A stretch of 64,000 nt of DNA from Pseudolysinimonas_A sp947085045. GTDB taxonomy: Bacteria; Actinomycetota; Actinomycetes; Actinomycetales; Microbacteriaceae. The notes under the pieces are model-generated. The model saw nothing but the letters and a program-made list of their open reading frames with translations, searched no databases and was not told where the DNA came from. The translations under genes and the position numbers were made by a program. This document shows positions 62,021 to 64,000 of the stretch, piece by piece (position 1 is the stretch's first letter; every line of letters starts with the position of its first letter). The stretch spans positions 62,001 to 126,000 of the forward strand of contig CAMTUU010000008.1 of the NCBI GenBank assembly GCA_947085045.1, in the 5' to 3' direction.

Positions 62021-62668
62021 TCAGCCCTTCACCGCGTTGCGGACGAAAACGATGCGGCCGCGAGCGCCGGGGACGGCGCCCTTGACCAGGATGAGGCCCT
62101 TCTCGACGTCGATCGAGTGGACCTTCAGGCCCTGCACGGTGACGCGCTCGCCACCCATGCGACCGGCCATGCGCATGCCCTTGAAGACGCGGCTCGGGGT
62201 CGAGGACGCACCGATCGATCCGGGCTTGCGGTGGTTGCGGTGCGAACCGTGGCTCGCGCTGACGCCCTTGAAGTTGTGGCGCTTCATGACACCGGCGAAG
62301 CCCTTGCCCTTGGAGGTGCCGACGACATCCACGTACTGGCCGGCTTCGAAGATCTCGACGGTCAGTTCCTGGCCGGGCTGGTACGAGTCGGCGTCGGGCG
62401 TGCGCACCTCGGTGAGGTGGCGGCGCGGCGTGACGCCGGCCTTCTCGAAGTGACCGGCGGCGGGCTTGTTGACCTTGCGCGGGTCGATCTGGCCATAGGC
62501 GATCTGGACGGCGGCGTAGCCGTCCTTCTCGACGTTGCGCACCTGCGTGACGACGTTCGGCGAGATGGAGACGACGGTGACGGGCACGAGCTTGTTGTTC
62601 TCGTCCCACACCTGGGTCATGCCGAGCTTGGTGCCCAGCAGACCCTTCGTGGTCGCGGTTGCAGACAT
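62021..62668 (-). CDS. rplC: 50S ribosomal protein L3
   Basis: A 215-residue protein close to the peptidyl transferase centre. It has GLLGTKLGMTQVWDENNKLV, the GKGFAGVMKRHNFKG motif and the long loop ASHGSHRNHRKPGSIGASS. Twelve bases after rpsJ. Confidence 0.98.
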   Translation of the reverse strand: MSATATTKGLLGTKLGMTQVWDENNKLVPVTVVSISPNVVTQVRNVEKDGYAAVQIAYGQIDPRKVNKPAAGHFEKAGVTPRRHLTEVRTPDADSYQPGQELTVEIFEAGQYVDVVGTSKGKGFAGVMKRHNFKGVSASHGSHRNHRKPGSIGASSTPSRVFKGMRMAGRMGGERVTVQGLKVHSIDVEKGLILVKGAVPGARGRIVFVRNAVKG

Positions 62669-62680
62669 GGCTCTTGTTCC

Positions 62681-62989
62681 TTAGGCCTTGATCTCGAGGT
62701 TGACGTCCGCCGGCAGGTCGAGTCGCATGAGCGAGTCGACGACCTTCGGGGTCGGGTCGATGATGTCGATGAGGCGCTTGTGGGTGCGCTTCTCGAAGTG
62801 CTCGCGGGAGTCCTTGTACTTGTGGGGGGAACGGATCACGACGACCACGTTCTTCTCCGTGGGGAGCGGCACGGGGCCGACGACGGTGGCGCCTGCGCGC
62901 TGCACCGCATCCACGATCTTCCGGGCCGACGCGTCGAGTCCGGCGTGGTCGTACGACTTCAGCCGGATGCGGATCTTCTGTGCCGCCAT
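62681..62989 (-). CDS. rpsJ: 30S ribosomal protein S10
   Basis: A 102-residue protein, also the NusE transcription factor. It begins MAAQKIRIRLKSYDHAGLDA and has GPVPLPTEKNVVVVIRSPHK. AGGAGAG lies upstream of the ATG. First gene of the S10 operon. Confidence 0.98.
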   Translation of the reverse strand: MAAQKIRIRLKSYDHAGLDASARKIVDAVQRAGATVVGPVPLPTEKNVVVVIRSPHKYKDSREHFEKRTHKRLIDIIDPTPKVVDSLMRLDLPADVNLEIKA

Positions 62990-63235
62990 GCGTTTCTCTT
63001 CTCTCCTGTGTACAGGCGGGATCTCATCGACCCCGCACCCGCGAACCTGCGTTCGCGCACCGCTGTTCTTCTGTCAATCCGGTCCCGCTTCCGTCTGCGC
63101 CGGTTGCCCGGGCGCGCACGGAAGGTCGAGGATTCGAGTTGAAGCTTTGTGATGTTCTGCCGTTCGCGGCCCAGCCTGAGACTGTGCACTGCCAAAACGG
63201 TGACCCACGCGATACGCGGGATGTTGAACCACATG
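62990..63235 (-). other. Leader region of the S10 operon
   Basis: About 245 bases without a gene between rpsJ and its likely promoter. It contains the rpsJ ribosome site (AGGAGAGAAGAG, 63000-63011) and a 7-bp perfect hairpin (63040-63057, loop CTGC). A leader of this length could carry autogenous control by a ribosomal protein, but no known leader motif was recognised. Confidence 0.45.
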
Positions 63236-63264
63236 AGTTTGCCACACTCCGGCATTGCGTGCAA
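63236..63264 (-). promoter_or_regulatory. Possible S10 operon promoter
   Basis: On the minus strand TTGCAC (63259-63264) and CAAACT (63236-63241) are 17 bases apart. The -35 is good, the -10 poor, so the call is tentative. It adjoins repeat copy B. Confidence 0.35.
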
Positions 63265-63265
63265 C

Positions 63266-63369
63266 CCGGGCGTGTCGCGCCTGTTTGCAGGCCTCGCCAT
63301 CGCGCTGGTCCGCCTTCTGCGAATCGCGCCTACGAGATTCTCATGCCACGTTTCGCATTCGGCGGACCA
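63266..63369. repeat. Dispersed hairpin repeat, copy B (overlaps the end of an AbiEi/DUF559-like gene)
   Basis: Starts with the same 16-base block CCGGGCGTGTCGCGCC (63266-63281) as copy A. TGGTCCGCC (63306-63314) pairs with GGCGGACCA (63361-63369), then a three-base mismatch TTC, then TGCGAA with TTCGCA. The right arm codes for the final residues of the gene at 63330. Confidence 0.75.
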
Positions 63370-64000
63370 ACCTGCAGTCCGGCCGCCCGGAGCCGAGCGA
63401 CGAGCGGGTCTCCGGCGAGCGCCTCGTCCCAGCCCCACCGCGCGAAACCCATCCCGAGCGATCGGATGGCGTCTTCGCGTTGCTTCTCCGCCCACAGGTC
63501 TGCGCCGCTCAGGTACTTCACGCGACCGTCCGCCTCACCGACGACGCCCGGATCGGGCCAGAAGAAGTCGAGTCGATACCGGCGACCTCGGACGACGACC
63601 TCGTGCTGCTGGATTGGTTGCTCGAAGCCGGCGAGTGCGATCGGGACGAGGCTGATCGACTCGAGCGGTGTCTCGGCCAGCCCGGTCGCGATGCTCAGCG
63701 CGCGTTCGACGCGCCGCGAGCCGTGGAACGGCTTCCAGTTCGCAACGGTGGCCGCGAGCTCAGAAGTCGTCGAGCCCGACGCGAGGACGTGATCGAGCGC
63801 GGCGACCCCGGCGGGCAGCCCTCTCGCGGCGGCGAGGTTGATCGCGGTGCAGACGGGTGTCGTGACCTGGTATCCGTCGGCGGCGCAGATGGTCCACGGA
63901 TGACGCGGGCGGTGCCCGGTGACCCGCACCGCCCCGCGATGCCCGAGGTGCGCGGCCACGATGTGCGGGAAAGTCGACCACTCGCCGATCACCGGGATGC
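63330..64000 (-). CDS. AbiEi-like/DUF559 domain protein, 5' end beyond the window
   Basis: The last 223 codons of a gene continuing past the right edge; a GTG at 63992 is in frame, but similarity to the gene at 14448 implies an N-terminal part outside. The C-terminal nuclease-fold motifs are shared with that gene: RLDFFWPD, GEADGRVKY and EKQREDAIR. The upstream part (GYQVTTPVCTAINLAAARGLPAG region) parallels GIPVTTVARTVLDLAR in the other. The last 13 codons (ending GPPNAKRGMRIS) lie in repeat copy B. It has no visible toxin partner and its function is unknown. Confidence 0.75.
   Translation of the reverse strand, partial: IPVIGEWSTFPHIVAAHLGHRGAVRVTGHRPRHPWTICAADGYQVTTPVCTAINLAAARGLPAGVAALDHVLASGSTTSELAATVANWKPFHGSRRVERALSIATGLAETPLESISLVPIALAGFEQPIQQHEVVVRGRRYRLDFFWPDPGVVGEADGRVKYLSGADLWAEKQREDAIRSLGMGFARWGWDEALAGDPLVARLRAAGLQVGPPNAKRGMRIS

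Overview
The window is chromosomal DNA of a high-GC Gram-positive bacterium, most likely an actinobacterium of the Micrococcales and probably Microbacteriaceae. The grounds are very high GC with GTG/TTG starts, purine genes guaB, guaB3 and guaA close together, CIRCE operators, SURF1 and DUF3817 genes, a deazaflavin-type (F420) nitroreductase, and the ribosomal gene order. The genus is not resolved. Nearly all genes lie on the minus strand, so the genome reads from about 64,000 down to 1.

Reading down from the right edge: a truncated AbiEi/DUF559-like gene (63.3-64 kb); the S10 and spc ribosomal operons from rpsJ to rplO (63.0-53.2 kb), then secY and adk; a lipoprotein gene; a divergently regulated mannitol PTS block (MtlR-like regulator, IIB-like protein, HPr, EI, EIICB, EIIA, MtlD; 50.4-42.9 kb); and the alpha operon infA-rpmJ-rpsM-rpsK-rpoA-rplQ (42.7-39.6 kb). 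The PTS block separates spc/secY/adk from infA. No map gene lies between adk and infA, and no S14 gene lies between rplE and rpsH.

Next come an OafA-like acyltransferase on the plus strand, truA, rplM-rpsI, glmM, a small deazaflavin-type oxidoreductase, coaA (plus), and the tightly coupled glmS-acpS-alr-tsaE-tsaB-rimI-tsaD run for wall precursors, acyl-carrier activation and tRNA t6A. After that are a DUF4190 protein, a methyltransferase, a stand-alone groES with two CIRCE operators around its promoter, rarD, an orphan branched-chain amino-acid binding lipoprotein and a complete livJHMGF transporter.

The left third holds guaB, a second AbiEi/DUF559-like gene flanked by inverted palindromes, then guaB3-glpD-khtT-like-antiporter-SURF1-DUF3817-guaA as a close-packed minus-strand run. 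The far left is an accessory catabolic cluster: MarR regulator and aldehyde dehydrogenase (plus), diverging from a two-subunit transketolase, a zinc alcohol dehydrogenase and a sugar ABC ATPase cut by the edge. The divergent promoter region carries an AT-rich palindrome.

The least explained items are a dispersed hairpin repeat of about 105-125 bp present twice (42.8 and 63.3 kb), one copy forming the 3' end of an AbiEi/DUF559-like gene; the palindromes flanking the other such gene; and a IIB-like phosphocarrier fused by overlap to ptsH. No RNA genes, CRISPR arrays, insertion sequences or prophage genes were recognised.
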